This document shows, in pieces, positions 55,951 through 56,718 of a stretch of 56,718 nt of DNA (position 1 is the stretch's first letter; each line of letters opens with the position of its first letter). The DNA comes from Alphaproteobacteria bacterium (lineage in GTDB: Bacteria > Pseudomonadota > Alphaproteobacteria > Paracaedibacterales > CAIOTO01): NCBI GenBank assembly GCA_947488275.1, contig CANKZX010000005.1:1-56718 (forward strand), written 5' to 3'. Position numbers and translations under genes: made by a program. The notes below the pieces were generated by a model. That model was not told where the DNA came from. It saw only the letters and a program-made list of their open reading frames with translations, and made no database searches.

Positions 55951-56718
55951 ATGATGCGTCTTCTCGATGTTTTAATCCATAAAAAATCGCTTTCAACACC
56001 GCCAATGTGGATGATGCGCCAGGCAGGGCGTTATTTGCCTGAATATCGTAAGATACGTCAGAATCATCCTGATTTTATGCATTTTTGTTTATCAAGTGAT
56101 GATGTGGTGGAGGTTACATTGCAGCCTTTGCAGCGTTTTCCGTTTGATGCGGCTATTATTTTTAGTGATATTTTGGTAATTCCACATGCCTTGGGGCAAC
56201 GTGTGTGGTTTGAACCTGACCATGGTCCTAAACTAGAGGCGGTTAATTTTGATGAACTACTCATTAAATCAGATACGGTTACGCTAAAAAACGTCCTTGC
56301 CCCTGTTGTAGACGCTATTGCAAAAACACGGGCATGTTTGGATAAAACAAAGGCGCTTATTGGTTTTGCAGGTGCGCCGTGGACGTTGCTTACCTATATG
56401 ATTAGTAATGGAAAAACAGTAGATTTTAATACTGTCTTGCGTTTTGCTGAGACAAATACAGTGGTGTTTAAACAACTTCAATCAATGGTAGAAGAAAAAG
56501 TGATTGAGCTTTTGAATATGCATATCGAAGCTGGATGCGACGTTGTTCAAATCTTTGAATCGTGGGCAAAGGCGGTACCCCTTTATTTAAGGGATACGTA
56601 TTTGTATGCACCACTTAGACGCATTGTAAAAGAACTTCGTTTGTGTCACCCTCAGATCCCAATTATTTATTACGGACGCGGCGTGAGTGATGATTACATA
56701 CAATTGGCTGATTTGAAT
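55951..56718 (+). CDS. hemE: Uroporphyrinogen decarboxylase (5' part, runs off the window)
   Basis: At least 256 codons, open to the right edge. MWMMRQAGRYLPEYRKIR near the start is the HemE signature, and PFDAAIIFSDILVIPHALGQ follows. GFAGAPWTLLTYMI and VVQIFESWAKAVP are also present. Decarboxylates the four acetate side chains of uroporphyrinogen III in haem synthesis. Divergent from arginase. The C-terminal quarter lies outside. Confidence 0.95.
   Translation, partial: MMRLLDVLIHKKSLSTPPMWMMRQAGRYLPEYRKIRQNHPDFMHFCLSSDDVVEVTLQPLQRFPFDAAIIFSDILVIPHALGQRVWFEPDHGPKLEAVNFDELLIKSDTVTLKNVLAPVVDAIAKTRACLDKTKALIGFAGAPWTLLTYMISNGKTVDFNTVLRFAETNTVVFKQLQSMVEEKVIELLNMHIEAGCDVVQIFESWAKAVPLYLRDTYLYAPLRRIVKELRLCHPQIPIIYYGRGVSDDYIQLADLN

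Overview
The window looks like a chromosomal segment of a low-GC alphaproteobacterium. Housekeeping genes (clpB, gpmI-envC, pnp, glnA, dcd, murA, pgi, proC, rpoH, aroC, rimM, rnhA, lolA, hemE) lie in short, mixed-strand units. RpoH, Dcd and the glutamine synthetase read as alphaproteobacterial, and flagellar genes are present. Many proteins are secreted and of unknown function, and palindromic repeats sit in and beside genes. Together these suggest a host-associated lineage of the Holosporales/Rickettsiales kind. That placement is an inference; no rRNA or tRNA gene was found to confirm it.

Layout. 1-2.2 kb: a secreted trypsin-like protein with a damaged active site, a small secreted unknown, and an intergenic stretch with a palindromic element. 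2.2-13.3 kb: a co-directional block of an XRE-type regulator, two paralogous membrane Cache-domain sensors with degenerate kinase-like tails, and two giant membrane-anchored TPR proteins. This block is the best candidate for an undescribed system. 13.3-18 kb: nested repeats, then an RND efflux pump and its adaptor on the minus strand. 18.2-25.9 kb: clpB, a PAS-only protein, gpmI-envC and a secreted unknown. 26-36.3 kb: pnp, glnA, dcd, murA, an EVE-domain protein, a DEAD-box helicase, pgi and proC. 36.4-39 kb: a secreted unknown, yqgE and rpoH. 39.3-43.9 kb: flagellin, a FliD-like cap protein and a FliS-like chaperone behind a clear sigma-54 promoter. 44-46 kb: two secreted proteins. 46.3-51 kb: aroC, rimM, an ArnC-type glycosyltransferase with a stand-alone ArnA-type formyltransferase, and an RlpA/SPOR lipoprotein. 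51-56.7 kb: a D,D-carboxypeptidase, lolA, rnhA, ornithine aminotransferase, arginase, and hemE running off the right edge.

A modular family of palindromic elements runs through the window. Two end types were recognised: type A, about 213 bp, and type B, about 200 bp. Both have terminal inverted repeats and TA target duplications, and both share a two-hairpin core whose tips covary. One copy sits inside another at 13.3-13.75 kb. One supplies the C-terminus and stop codon of the RND pump. One lies in the 5' part of the envC reading frame. One separates rpoH from a 33-bp duplicate of its own 3' end.

How the genes work together. RpoH is the heat-shock sigma factor and ClpB a classic member of its regulon. 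GpmI-EnvC, MurA, DacA, RlpA and LolA cover envelope building and division. Arginase, ornithine aminotransferase and ProC form a route from arginine to proline. The glutamine synthetase lacks the adenylylated tyrosine, so its nitrogen control is probably simplified.
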